From Gammaproteobacteria bacterium (lineage in GTDB: Bacteria > Pseudomonadota > Gammaproteobacteria > Nevskiales > Nevskiaceae), in assembly GCA_028871525.1 (NCBI GenBank), contig JAGWMX010000007.1:1-50189 (forward strand): a stretch of 50,189 nt of DNA. The letters are read 5' to 3'. The notes under the pieces were generated by a model, which was given only the letters and a program-made list of their open reading frames with translations, was not told the DNA's origin and made no database searches. This document shows, piece by piece, positions 7,456 to 17,466 of this stretch. The position numbers were made by a program, and so were the translations under genes. Each line of letters starts with the position of its first letter. Position 1 is the stretch's first letter.

Positions 7456-9476
7456 CGGTGCGGCGCGCGCTGCCGCACCAGAACGTTGGCAGGGCCCGCA
7501 GGTACGTGCTGCACGCCCGCAGAGGACGTGCCAGGGGTAGCGTGCAGCAACTGGCGGTAGCGGGCCAGCGCCCATAGTGGGAAATAGACGGTATAACCGT
7601 GGTACTTGAGATAAAACACGCGTGGGAAACCCGGTGCATTGAAGGTATCGTGCCGCCACAGACCGTCGGCGCCCTGCGTGGCCAACAGGTAGTCGATCCC
7701 GCGCGTCACCGCCGGATCTTCGACTTCGCCCGCAGCCATCAAACCCAGCAACGCCCAGGCGGTGGAATACGCCGTACTCTCGCCATCCATTGTTCCGGCC
7801 AGCCGCGGATCCTGGTAGCTGTCGTTGGTCTCACCCCAACCGCCATCGGCGTTCTGGCGCGAGCGCAGCCAGGTCACCGCCTTGCGCACGTAAGGCCGGC
7901 GCATGTCCTCGCCGGCGAACGCCAGGCCCGCCAGCACGCTCCAGGTGCCGTAGATGAAATTGCTGCCCCAGCGGCCCCACCAGGAGCCGTCGGGCTGCTG
8001 GCTACGCTTTAAGTAGTCGACGCAGCGGCGCACGGCCTGCCGATCCCGTGGCCGAGCGAGCAGCCCCAGCGGCAGCAGCACGCGGCCGGAGACGTCCTCG
8101 GTCGGCGGGTCGAGCAGCGCGCCGTGATCGGCGAACGGAATTGCGTTCAGGTAGTAGCAGGTGTTGTCGGCGTCGAAAGCGGCGAAGCCGCCATTTTTCG
8201 ACTGCAGGCCGACCAGCCAGTCGGTGGCGCGCGCGACCTGGGCGCGGTAGCGCTGCGGATCGATCACCTGCAGCAGCGCGGCAACCATCGCGGTGTCATC
8301 AAGATCGGGGTAGTCATCGTTGCGGTACTGAAACGCCCAGCCGCCCGGCGGCAGATCCGGTGCACGCACCGCCCAGTCACCCTTGACTTCGGTGACTTGG
8401 CGCTGCGCCAACCACTCCAGCGCTCTGTCCACCGCCGCGCGAGTGGTCGGCTCGCGGTCACAGGCGTACAGCGCCAGCGCCGCCCAGCCGGTATCCCACA
8501 CTGGCGACACGCAGGGCTGGCAATAGGCGGAACCGTCGGCGCGCTGCACCACCAGTTTCTGGATCGAACGCAGGCTGGCGGCACGCAGCGGATCCTCCGG
8601 TGGATGGCCGAGCAGCGCCAGCGCCTCGTAGGCGTTGACCATCGCCGGAAAAATCGCGCCGAGACCGTCCTCGCCGTTGAGTCGCAGCACGAACCAGTCG
8701 TAGGCCGCCTTGATCGCGTGCTGCCGCACCCGCTTCGGGATCAACGGGTCCAACGCGCGACCGAGGTGATCAAGCGTCAGGAACAATTTGTTCAGCGCGC
8801 CGTGAGTGGCGAAATAGTGGCGCTCGTCCTCGGGCGGGATAACGAACAGCTCGCGGATATCGATCCGCCGCGGATTCTTCGCCAGCGGCTTGAGCGTGCA
8901 CAGGATGAACAGCGGCACCATCACCGTGCGCGACCAGTAGCTGACTTTGTCGAGGTGGAAGAAGAACCACCGCGGCAGCAGCATGATCTCGACCGGGATA
9001 TACGGCACCCCGCGCCACGGGAGCTGCCCGAACAGCGCTAGCGCGATACGGGTGAAGACGTTGGTCTTCGCCGCCCCGCCGCGCGCCAGGACCACTTCGC
9101 GGGCGCGCACCATGTGCGGCGCCTGCGGATCGTCACCGGCGAGCTTGAGCGCGTAGTAACACTTGACGGTACAAGACAGATCCAGCTGGCCGCGGTGATA
9201 CAGCGGCCAGCCGCCGTGGCCGTCGAGCACCTGCTCGGCACGCAGGAAGCGCGCCAGCTTGGCCTGCAGCACTTCATCGATCTCGTCCATGAAGTGCATC
9301 ATCAGGATGTATTCGGCCGGTATCGTGCAGTCGGCTTCCAGCTCGAAGCACCAGTGGCCGTCGGCGGCCTGCAACCTCATCAGCGCGTCGCGGCCGGCGG
9401 TGATCGCATGACCCAATGCAGCAGCGGCACCCGGGCGGCGATCGCGCTCGGCGCGGACAAGGTCAGGTGGGCTCAT
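7452..9476 (-). CDS. shc: Squalene-hopene cyclase
   Basis: 674 residues. The protonating DXDD motif is DLDDTAM at about residues 391-397, and many QW repeats (for example QNADGGWGE, QQPDGSWWGRWG, QAADGHWCFELE) mark the class II triterpene cyclase double barrel. It converts squalene to hopene/hopanol at the inner membrane face. The frame extends to 9584, but ATG 9476 (MSPPDLVRAERD) leaves a normal-length protein and a 55-base gap to the upstream squalene synthase stop; the longer start would overlap it and has poorly spaced ribosome-site bases. Last codons overlap hpnG. Confidence 0.94.
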   Translation of the reverse strand: MSPPDLVRAERDRRPGAAAALGHAITAGRDALMRLQAADGHWCFELEADCTIPAEYILMMHFMDEIDEVLQAKLARFLRAEQVLDGHGGWPLYHRGQLDLSCTVKCYYALKLAGDDPQAPHMVRAREVVLARGGAAKTNVFTRIALALFGQLPWRGVPYIPVEIMLLPRWFFFHLDKVSYWSRTVMVPLFILCTLKPLAKNPRRIDIRELFVIPPEDERHYFATHGALNKLFLTLDHLGRALDPLIPKRVRQHAIKAAYDWFVLRLNGEDGLGAIFPAMVNAYEALALLGHPPEDPLRAASLRSIQKLVVQRADGSAYCQPCVSPVWDTGWAALALYACDREPTTRAAVDRALEWLAQRQVTEVKGDWAVRAPDLPPGGWAFQYRNDDYPDLDDTAMVAALLQVIDPQRYRAQVARATDWLVGLQSKNGGFAAFDADNTCYYLNAIPFADHGALLDPPTEDVSGRVLLPLGLLARPRDRQAVRRCVDYLKRSQQPDGSWWGRWGSNFIYGTWSVLAGLAFAGEDMRRPYVRKAVTWLRSRQNADGGWGETNDSYQDPRLAGTMDGESTAYSTAWALLGLMAAGEVEDPAVTRGIDYLLATQGADGLWRHDTFNAPGFPRVFYLKYHGYTVYFPLWALARYRQLLHATPGTSSAGVQHVPAGPANVLVRQRAPHR

Positions 9477-9531
9477 CGTCGGAGTCGAATCCAGTGGCGA
9501 AAACACTGGGCAGGCCGCAGGCCCGCCGCCT

Positions 9532-10647
9532 TCACAAGGTTGCGGCAGTACGGCCGGAGGCGGCCAGCGTTGCTTCGGTTTCATCGCTCCAACGCGCCGA
9601 CAGCGGCGCCAGTGGCAGCTCGCCGGCGATCCACTCGAACAGCCACCGCAGCGCAGCTTCGCTGTGCACCGCCATATTGGTCAGCATGATCGCCGTCGCC
9701 AGCGCGCGCCTGGATACCTTGACCTCGGCGCCGGCGGCGAAATCGGGCTTGCGGTGGATGTTGCGCAGCGTCAGCAGCGCCAGGCCGATAGCCCAGGCGC
9801 AGAAACGCCGGATACCGGTGTGGGCCGACGGGATCGCCAGCGTGTAAGTCAAGGCGTTGCGCAGGTGCGCGTGGGCCACGCCGACCAGCTCGCGCTGCGC
9901 GGCGAAGTAACCTGCGCTGCGCACGCCTTCACCCAGCGCCTTGACGTCGACGCCGTGACGGGCGAAGGTCTCGCGCGGCAGCCAGCAGGCGCCGCGCGCG
10001 CGATCCTCCCAGCGATCCTTCAGGATGTTGACCATCTGCAGGCCCTGCCCGAACGAGACGGCATGGCGGCGCAGTATCGGCGCGTGGTCGGCGATATCCG
10101 CTGCATGCGCGCAGAACAATTCGGTCAGCATCTCACCGACCACGCCGGCAACGAAGTAGCAGTAATCGTCCATCTCGGCCTGATCGTGCAGGCCGTCCAG
10201 ACCCGCACGTTGCTGGAAGCGGTGCATGCCGCGACCCATGATCGCCACGCAGCGGCTGATCACCTCCCGCTGCACCGGCCCGAAGCTGCGGGTGACGGCG
10301 ATCACCAGCGGTAATTGGCGAATCAGGTCACGCTCGGCGCCGGCACTGGTGGAGGACAGCAGCGGCGCCACCTCAGCGGCCCACGGTTCCGGCGCCGCGC
10401 GACCGGCAACGACCTCGATCAGCGTCTGTTCGAGCAGCTTCTTGCGTGGCGCATCGAAAGCCGGATCGTCTTCGACCGTGTCAGCGATGCGACACAGCAG
10501 GTAGGCATTGCCGACCACCCGCGCCAGCGCCGGCGGCAGTTGCGGGATAGTCAGCGCAAAAGTCCGCGACACCAGCGGTAGGATGTAGTCCTGATACGCC
10601 TCGGCGTTGTCCGGCCAACTCCGGCCGAAGTGGTATTCGGTTGTCAT
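9532..10647 (-). CDS. sqs: Squalene synthase of the single-enzyme (SQS) type
   Basis: 371 residues. The two aspartate motifs are DTVED (56-60) and DRWED (211-215). The block YCYFVAGVVGEMLTELF and the following QMVNILKDRWED resemble the YCHYVAGLVG and KTNIIRDYLED regions of eukaryotic-type squalene synthase more than the shorter HpnC/HpnD pair. It would join two farnesyl diphosphates and reduce the product to squalene, feeding shc just downstream. ATG 10647 (MTTEYHFGRSW) is preferred; a longer frame to 10716 is open but adds an unconserved-looking tail. A phytoene-synthase-like activity cannot be excluded by sequence alone. Confidence 0.82.
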   Translation of the reverse strand: MTTEYHFGRSWPDNAEAYQDYILPLVSRTFALTIPQLPPALARVVGNAYLLCRIADTVEDDPAFDAPRKKLLEQTLIEVVAGRAAPEPWAAEVAPLLSSTSAGAERDLIRQLPLVIAVTRSFGPVQREVISRCVAIMGRGMHRFQQRAGLDGLHDQAEMDDYCYFVAGVVGEMLTELFCAHAADIADHAPILRRHAVSFGQGLQMVNILKDRWEDRARGACWLPRETFARHGVDVKALGEGVRSAGYFAAQRELVGVAHAHLRNALTYTLAIPSAHTGIRRFCAWAIGLALLTLRNIHRKPDFAAGAEVKVSRRALATAIMLTNMAVHSEAALRWLFEWIAGELPLAPLSARWSDETEATLAASGRTAATL

Positions 10648-10772
10648 TTCACGCCATTCAGCAGTAAGCCGCCCGGTAGCGGTTGCCTCGCGGTAGCCGC
10701 GCGGGATGCAGTCCACTCGCAGGCGGATGCGGCGCTATCAGCAGCCGCTCTCATCCCGTGAGATATTTTTTC

Positions 10773-10778
10773 ATTATA
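10773..10778 (-). promoter_or_regulatory. Candidate -10 element for the hopanoid operon
   Basis: On the - strand the hexamer TATAAT sits in an AT-rich island, followed by AAAAAATAT, about 125 bases before the squalene synthase ATG. No good -35 hexamer is seen at 16-18 bases, so it may need an activator. It is the best promoter-like signal upstream of sqs. Confidence 0.4.
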
Positions 10779-10831
10779 AGCGATGGCCACTCGTGCCGCG
10801 GTGGCCGATACTCGCCGCTGGGGGCGCCCGC

Positions 10832-11257
10832 TCACCAGTACTCCCGGCGCTGGAACGATGCCCGGAACAGCTCCAGCAAGCGGCAGTGCGTGGCGTGAAC
10901 CGCCAGCGGCGTGACGATCAACAGCCAGGCCACCGCCGCCGAGAAACAGGCCGAGGTCAGCGGCGCGATGATCTGCAGCAAGCCGTGATACACATTGGCG
11001 ATGCCATGTGCATCGAGCTGTCCGGAGAAGGCCATCACCGTAGGCGCCGCGAAGGTCGATGACAGTGCCACCGTGCGCAACCAGGCATTGGTGCGCTGCA
11101 GCGGCCCGATCACCGGCCCGATCACGCCGGGCGCCGCCCGGCGCGCGTACAAACACGCGCTGGACTCCAGCCAGCGGCGCTGCAGCGTCGACCAACTCAG
11201 CAGCAGCACCGCGACCAACGAGGCGACCAGAATCGGCAGGCCGGCATCGAAATCCAT
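10832..11257 (-). CDS. Small membrane protein of unknown function
   Basis: 141 residues. Three hydrophobic segments are visible: about 7-22 (LPILVASLVAVLLLSW), 60-80 (WLRTVALSSTFAAPTVMAF) and 92-120 (GLLQIIAPLTSACFSAAVAWLLIVTPLAV). AGG lies 8 bases before ATG. The arrangement of one N-terminal helix, a basic loop and two further helices faintly recalls ExbB/TolQ/MotA-type proton-channel proteins, but no diagnostic motif is present. It lies between apt and the squalene synthase gene on the same strand, 152 bases after apt. I do not recognise the family. Confidence 0.55.
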   Translation of the reverse strand: MDFDAGLPILVASLVAVLLLSWSTLQRRWLESSACLYARRAAPGVIGPVIGPLQRTNAWLRTVALSSTFAAPTVMAFSGQLDAHGIANVYHGLLQIIAPLTSACFSAAVAWLLIVTPLAVHATHCRLLELFRASFQRREYW

Positions 11258-11409
11258 CGCACCATCCTCACTCCGTATAAACTACCCCGATCAGTCAACA
11301 CCTCAGCAGACCGCCGGCGACCGCATTGGCGGGCAGCCCCACGGCCTAAGATTCTGCCGCAGCGGGCGACCTCTTGCCAGCCCCGCCCTGCCCCGCGCGG
11401 CGACGCGTT

Positions 11410-11931
11410 TTAGAAGTGCAGCAGGCTTTCGACCGTGGCGGCGCCGAGGCGGTTACGGCCACCGAGAGCGTCGAGCTCGAGCAGAAACGCCAGACAGGCG
11501 ACCTCGCCGCCGCGGCTGCGCACCAATTCGGCCGTCGCCGCGGCGGTGCCGCCGGTGGCCAGTACATCGTCGATGATCGCGCAACGGCTGCCGGACTGCA
11601 CCGCATCGACGTGAATCTCTAGCCGGTCGCTGCCATACTCGAGTTGATATTCGATCGCCGTGGTCGCAGACGGCAGTTTGCCGGGCTTGCGCACCAATAG
11701 CAGCGGCAGGCCAAGGCGCTGCGCCAGCGCGGCGCCGAACAGGAAGCCGCGCGATTCGATCGCCACCAGCGCGGAAGGGCGATGCACGAGGATCCGCTCG
11801 GCCAGCGCCGCAGTGGCCGCGGTGAACGCCGGCGGTGAGGCCAGAAGCGGCGTGATGTCGCGGAACAGGATGCCGGGGCGCGGAAAGTCGGGGACCGCGC
11901 GAATGTGTGCGGCCAGCGCTTCGTGATTCAT
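11410..11931 (-). CDS. apt: Adenine phosphoribosyltransferase
   Basis: 173 residues, normal for Apt. The PRPP-binding loop AIIDDVLATGGTA lies at 118-130, the N-terminal FPRPGILFRDITPLL block is typical, and the hood region VAIESRGFLFGAALA is intact. It salvages adenine to AMP in the cytosol. It starts 9 bases after the atpG stop on the same strand, in the place where atpD is normally found. Because HpnG in the next operon releases adenine, the neighbourhood may be useful for salvage, but that is inference. Confidence 0.95.
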   Translation of the reverse strand: MNHEALAAHIRAVPDFPRPGILFRDITPLLASPPAFTAATAALAERILVHRPSALVAIESRGFLFGAALAQRLGLPLLLVRKPGKLPSATTAIEYQLEYGSDRLEIHVDAVQSGSRCAIIDDVLATGGTAAATAELVRSRGGEVACLAFLLELDALGGRNRLGAATVESLLHF

Positions 11932-11940
11932 GCGCCGCGC

Positions 11941-12801
11941 TCAGACCGCCGCAGCGCCGCCGACGATCTCGGCCAGCTCCTTGGTAATGCCGGCCTGGCG
12001 AGCCTTGTTGTAGTCGAGCTGCAGTTGATTGATGATCTTGCCGGCGTTGTCGGACGCCGCCTTCATCGCCACCATCCGCGCCGCCTGCTCGCAGGCCAGG
12101 TTTTCCACCACCGCCTGATAAGTCTGCGACTCGATGTACCGCACCAGCAGATCGTTGAGCAGAGAAGCCGCCTCCGGCTCGTAGATGTAGTCCCAGCTTT
12201 TAAGCAGGCCGTCGGTGTCCACCGGCAGAATCGGCAGCACCTGCCGGATCACCGGGTTCTGCGACATGGTGTTGACGAATTCGTTGCTGCACAGGAACAC
12301 GCCGTCCAGTTCGCCGGCGCAATAGGCGTCCAGCAGCACCTTGATCGGCCCGATCAATTGCTCGACGTGCGGCGTATCACCGAGATGGCTGGCCTCGGAC
12401 AAAACCTTGCCACCAACCCGGCGGAAAAAGCCGATGCCCTTGTTGCCGGTCACCGCGAACGCCACCTCCGCGCCGCGTTCGCGCGCCTCGCGCGCCTCGC
12501 GCACCACTGCTCGGAACAGATTCATGTTGAGACCACCGCACAGGCCGCGGTCGGTGGCGACGACGATGAAAGCCACGCGCTTGACCTCGCGTTCGACCAG
12601 GAACGGATGCCGATACTCCGGATTGGCGCGCGCCAGGTGGCCGATGGTACGCCGCAGCTTTTCGGCGTAGGGCCGCGCCGCCAGCATCCGTTGCTGCGCC
12701 CTGCGCATCTTGCTGGTGGCGACCTTTTCCATCGCCTTGGTGATTTTCTGCGTGTTCTGCACGCTTTTGATCTTGGTGCGGATCTCTTTGGCGCCAGCCA
12801 T
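11941..12801 (-). CDS. atpG: ATP synthase F1 gamma subunit
   Basis: 286 residues. The N-terminal [24 protein letters not shown] and the C-terminal NNA-like block ([21 protein letters not shown]) are the two coiled-coil ends of the gamma shaft; [11 protein letters not shown] is the conserved central motif. The ATG at 12801 is chosen because the family always starts MAxxKEI; the frame stays open 13 codons further up. It is the last ATP synthase gene here: apt follows, not atpD. Confidence 0.96.
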   Translation of the reverse strand: MAGAKEIRTKIKSVQNTQKITKAMEKVATSKMRRAQQRMLAARPYAEKLRRTIGHLARANPEYRHPFLVEREVKRVAFIVVATDRGLCGGLNMNLFRAVVREAREARERGAEVAFAVTGNKGIGFFRRVGGKVLSEASHLGDTPHVEQLIGPIKVLLDAYCAGELDGVFLCSNEFVNTMSQNPVIRQVLPILPVDTDGLLKSWDYIYEPEAASLLNDLLVRYIESQTYQAVVENLACEQAARMVAMKAASDNAGKIINQLQLDYNKARQAGITKELAEIVGGAAAV

Positions 12802-12824
12802 GACTACATCCTTAATCAACAGGT

Positions 12825-12883
12825 CCGCAAATAAACGCAAACGAAAGAATTGCTGTATTTGCGTTCTTTGCGTTCATTTGCGG
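12825..12883. repeat. Inverted repeat with 9-bp tandem units between atpA and atpG
   Basis: Arms of 17 bases at 12825-12841 (CCGCAAATAAACGCAAA) and 12867-12883 (TTTGCGTTCATTTGCGG) are complementary with one mismatch, separated by 25 bases. The right side also holds two exact copies of TTTGCGTTC (12858-12866 and 12867-12875). The block is strikingly AT-richer than its surroundings and sits in the 95-base gap within the ATP synthase operon. There is no T-tract, so it is not an ordinary intrinsic terminator. Confidence 0.85.
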
Positions 12884-12896
12884 ATTGAAGCTTTTG

Positions 12897-14456
12897 TCAA
12901 ATCGCCGATTGCTGCTTGAACGCGCGGATCGCTTCGTCCAGCGCAGCCTCGATCTCGTCACTGTAGTCGCCACGCTCGTCGATCCGGTCCAGCAGCGCCC
13001 GGTGGCTGGTCTGCATGTACTGGTGCAGCGAGGCTTCGAAAGCGCCGATTCGGGTCACCGGCACGTCGTCCAGATAACCCTTGTCGGCGGTAAACAGCGA
13101 CACCGCCATCAGCGAAACCCGCAGCGGCGAGTACTGCTTCTGCTTCATCAGCTCGGTGACGCGCTGGCCGCGCTCGAGTTGCCTGCGGGTGGTCTCGTCC
13201 AGATCCGAGGCGAACTGCGCAAACGCCGCCAGCTCGCGATACTGGGCCAGCGCCAGGCGCACACCGCCGCCGAGCTTTTTGATGATCTTGGTCTGCGCCG
13301 CGCCACCGACGCGCGACACCGAAATACCGGCATTCATCGCCGGCCGGATACCGGCGTTGAACAGGTCGGTTTCCAGGAAGATCTGACCGTCGGTGATCGA
13401 GATCACATTGGTCGGAACGAATGCGGAGACGTCGCCGGCCTGAGTCTCGATGATCGGCAGCGCGGTCAACGAGCCGGTCTTGCCCTTGATCCTGCCGCCG
13501 CTCATTTTCTCGACGTACTTCTCGTTCACGCGCGCGGCGCGCTCGAGCAGGCGCGAATGCAGATAGAACACGTCGCCCGGGTACGCCTCGCGGCCCGGTG
13601 GGCGCCGCAGCAGCAGCGAGATCTGGCGATAGGCCACGGCCTGCTTGGACAGGTCGTCGTAGATCACCAGCGCGTCTTCACCACGGTCGCGGAAATATTC
13701 GCCCATGGCGCAGCCCGAGTACGGCGCGATGTACTGCAGCGCGGCCGATTCAGACGCCGAAGCGGCAACGACGATGGTGTGCGCCAGCCCGCCGTGTTCC
13801 TCCAGCTTGCGCACCACGCCCGCAATCGAACTCTGCTTCTGGCCGATGGCGACGTAGATGCAGCGGATGCCGGAGTGCTTCTGATTGATGATGGTATCCA
13901 CCGCCAGCGCGGTCTTGCCGGTCTGGCGATCGCCGATGATCAGCTCGCGCTGGCCGCGCCCGATCGGCACCATCGAGTCGATCGCCTTGTAGCCGGTCTG
14001 CACCGGCTGGCTGACTGACTGGCGGGTGATCACGCCCGGGGCGACTTTCTCGATCGGGCTGGTGCCCTGCGCGGAAATGTCGCCCTTGCCGTCGATCGGG
14101 CGGCCCAGCGCATCCACCACGCGACCGAGCAGGGCTTCGCCGACCGGCACTTCGAGAATGCGGCCGGTGGTCTTGACCGTATCGCCTTCGCTCAAGTGCT
14201 CGTAATCGCCGAGCACCACGGCACCGACCGAATCGCGCTCCAGATTCAGTGCCAGACCGAAGGTCGGCTTGCCATCGGCGCCGGCCGGGAATTCCAGCAT
14301 CTCACCGGCCAGCGCATCGGACAGGCCATGAATGCGCACGATGCCGTCGGCGAGACTGACCACGGTGCCGGTGTTGCGCGCCTCGGGCGCCACCTGGAAG
14401 CCGGCGATGCGGCTGCGAATCAGGTCGCTGACTTCAGAAGGATTGAGCTGCTGCAT
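12897..14456 (-). CDS. atpA: ATP synthase F1 alpha subunit
   Basis: 519 residues. The Walker A motif GDRQTGKT is at 175-182, and the N-terminal [13 protein letters not shown] plus the GIVRIHGL beta-barrel region are typical. The regulatory C-terminal domain is complete ([13 protein letters not shown]). It forms the non-catalytic nucleotide sites of F1 with the beta subunit, whose gene is not in the window. It follows atpH by 28 bases. The usual gap to atpG is enlarged by the inverted repeat. Confidence 0.98.
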   Translation of the reverse strand: MQQLNPSEVSDLIRSRIAGFQVAPEARNTGTVVSLADGIVRIHGLSDALAGEMLEFPAGADGKPTFGLALNLERDSVGAVVLGDYEHLSEGDTVKTTGRILEVPVGEALLGRVVDALGRPIDGKGDISAQGTSPIEKVAPGVITRQSVSQPVQTGYKAIDSMVPIGRGQRELIIGDRQTGKTALAVDTIINQKHSGIRCIYVAIGQKQSSIAGVVRKLEEHGGLAHTIVVAASASESAALQYIAPYSGCAMGEYFRDRGEDALVIYDDLSKQAVAYRQISLLLRRPPGREAYPGDVFYLHSRLLERAARVNEKYVEKMSGGRIKGKTGSLTALPIIETQAGDVSAFVPTNVISITDGQIFLETDLFNAGIRPAMNAGISVSRVGGAAQTKIIKKLGGGVRLALAQYRELAAFAQFASDLDETTRRQLERGQRVTELMKQKQYSPLRVSLMAVSLFTADKGYLDDVPVTRIGAFEASLHQYMQTSHRALLDRIDERGDYSDEIEAALDEAIRAFKQQSAI

Positions 14457-14484
14457 GGACGTTCATTTCCGGTTAGCGCCCGCC

Positions 14485-15021
14485 TCAAACGGCGAGCTGG
14501 TTGCGCAAGCGCTGCAACTGGCCGCGCAGACTGCCATCGATGACCAGATCGCCGGCGCGGATCAGCGCGCCGCCGATCAGCCGCGGATCTTCGCGCCAGA
14601 CGAGATCCAGCGTTGCCGTCAGCCGGCGGCGCAGCGCTTCTGCGAGCCGCTGGCGCTGCGACTCGGCGACCGGCAGCGCACTGGTGATCACCACCTGCAG
14701 CCGCCCCTCGGCCTCGGCGCGCAGGCGTTCGAAAGCGTGGGCGATGGCCGGAGCCAGCGGCAGACGGTGATTATCGGCCAGAAGGCGCACCAGATTTTTC
14801 GCCGTCTGCGGCGCGTCGCCGCCGAGCACATCGACAAACACCGCCGCCCGCTGCGCCCGCGTCAGCCGGGGATCGCCGACCAGCGCCTCCGCCTCCGCCA
14901 GCGCCAGCGCCAGCGCCAGCCGTGTCAAAGCCTGCGACCACGCTTCGACGGCGCCTTCGTCGCGCGCCTGCGCGAACGCAGCGCGGGCATACGGACGAGC
15001 CAGAGTCTGGGCTTCAGCCAT
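14485..15021 (-). CDS. atpH: ATP synthase F1 delta subunit
   Basis: 178 residues. It begins MAEAQTLARPYARAAFAQA, the standard OSCP/delta N-terminus, and ends with DPRLIGGALIRAGDLVIDGSLRGQL, the conserved C-terminal signature. Delta links the peripheral b stalk to the top of F1. A run of Leu-Ala and Glu-Ala codons (TRLALALALAEAEA, about residues 32-45) gives a short low-complexity repeat in the DNA. It sits 12 bases downstream of atpF. Confidence 0.95.
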   Translation of the reverse strand: MAEAQTLARPYARAAFAQARDEGAVEAWSQALTRLALALALAEAEALVGDPRLTRAQRAAVFVDVLGGDAPQTAKNLVRLLADNHRLPLAPAIAHAFERLRAEAEGRLQVVITSALPVAESQRQRLAEALRRRLTATLDLVWREDPRLIGGALIRAGDLVIDGSLRGQLQRLRNQLAV

Positions 15022-15033
15022 CGTCGGGCCTTT

Positions 15034-15504
15034 TTAGAGTTGCTCGGCCAGTTCGTCGAGCACACGGCCGTGCGCGCGCGCGTCGACCTCGCTCTGCAAG
15101 ATCGCCTGCGCGCCGGCCACCGCCAGCTCGCCGACGCGTTTGCGCAGAGCCTCGCGCGCCTGATCGATCTCGTGGTCGACCTGTGCGCGCGCCGCTTCGA
15201 CGATGCGATCGCCCTCGCTGCGCGCGGCATCGCGCGCCGCGGCGATGATCTGACCGGCCTGCCGGTTGGCGTTGCCCAGGATCTCCTGCGCCTGCCCGCG
15301 CACCTGTGCCAATGTCTGCTCGCGTTCGGCGGCGGCGTCCGCCAGTGCCTTCTTGCCGCGTTCGGCGGCCGCCAGGCCGTCGGCGATCTTCGCGCGGCGC
15401 TCTTCCATCGCCCGCAGCAGGAGCGGCCAGATGTACTGCATCGTCAGCCAGACGAAGATCGCGAACGCGATCAACTGCACCACCAGTGTGATACCGATAT
15501 TCAT
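15034..15504 (-). CDS. atpF: ATP synthase Fo subunit b
   Basis: 156 residues, equal to the usual length. One N-terminal membrane helix ([22 protein letters not shown] region) is followed by a long charged helix rich in Ala, Glu, Arg and Gln that forms the dimeric peripheral stalk. Family blocks such as [21 protein letters not shown] are present. It lies 30 bases after atpE and 12 bases before atpH. Confidence 0.95.
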   Translation of the reverse strand: MNIGITLVVQLIAFAIFVWLTMQYIWPLLLRAMEERRAKIADGLAAAERGKKALADAAAEREQTLAQVRGQAQEILGNANRQAGQIIAAARDAARSEGDRIVEAARAQVDHEIDQAREALRKRVGELAVAGAQAILQSEVDARAHGRVLDELAEQL

Positions 15505-15534
15505 CGCGTAACCTCCGGCGACGACGGGACGCGT

Positions 15535-16825
<1,291 letters not shown>

Positions 16826-17203
16826 CTACGCCACCCGCCACACCGCCAGTGCCAGCCAGTACGCCGCCTGACAGGCGATGAACGCGGCGATCAGCGCGCC
16901 GAACTGCGGCGCGAACTCGCGCGCGCCGACGAAAAACATCGCCGCGGTGACCGCCATTTTACCGGTCACGCCGCGGTAGAAGCGCGCCGTGACCTGTTGT
17001 GCCGTCGCCGCCGGCGGTGGCGCCAGCAGGCGTACCCCGAGGTAAGCCGCAGGCACGATCGCCACCGCGCCTCCGTAGAGCGCGGCGAGAGCTTGGCGAG
17101 GATCCCCCGATCCGTAGAACACCGCGGCGGTCGCGCCGGCGATCAATGCTTGAACGGCGCACACTACCCAAGCGACCTGCCTGCCGCGCAATACGCCTGC
17201 CAT
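16826..17203 (-). CDS. atpI: ATP synthase accessory protein AtpI
   Basis: 125 residues with four hydrophobic segments (VAWVVCAVQALIAGATAAVF, ALYGGAVAIVPAAYLGV, GKMAVTAAMFFVGAREF and a C-terminal FIACQAAYWLALAVW). Position as first gene of the atp operon, just before atpB, supports the call. AtpI helps assemble the c ring. ATG 17203 is chosen over an in-frame TTG at 17239. Confidence 0.85.
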   Translation of the reverse strand: MAGVLRGRQVAWVVCAVQALIAGATAAVFYGSGDPRQALAALYGGAVAIVPAAYLGVRLLAPPPAATAQQVTARFYRGVTGKMAVTAAMFFVGAREFAPQFGALIAAFIACQAAYWLALAVWRVA

Positions 17204-17284
17204 TTCATCCGCCGGGGACGCCTGTCGCCGCCCCGGCAATACGGCCCGCAGCGCCCCCGCAGCGCCCTATGAAATCTGCCGCTG

Positions 17285-17314
17285 AGTGTAAGGCAGGCCG
17301 AAAACCCCGGTCAA
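17285..17314 (-). promoter_or_regulatory. Sigma-70-type promoter of the atp operon
   Basis: On the - strand TTGACC (17314-17309) and TACACT (17290-17285) are separated by 18 bases. Transcription would start near 17278, giving a leader of about 75 bases before atpI. It is the best promoter match in the gap between parB and atpI. Confidence 0.55.
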
Positions 17315-17466
17315 TGCGCCCCGCGGCCGAGCCGATGCGGCAGCGGCGGCCGGATCGATGATCCAAGCCACGCTCTGTTAATGATTGAAGCGGCCACGCG
17401 GCGCGCCACTGCATCACCTCGTCGCATCAATCCCCGCCTCGCTTCAAGAGCCGTGTGGCAACGTCA

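Noticed and set aside
9470-9500. GTCGAATCC, reminiscent of a tRNA T-loop
   Set aside because: No acceptor or anticodon stem can be folded around it, and it lies at the shc start.
14892-14930. Short tandem GCCAGC/CTCCGC-like repeats
   Set aside because: They encode the Leu-Ala and Glu-Ala run of AtpH and are explained by low-complexity coding.
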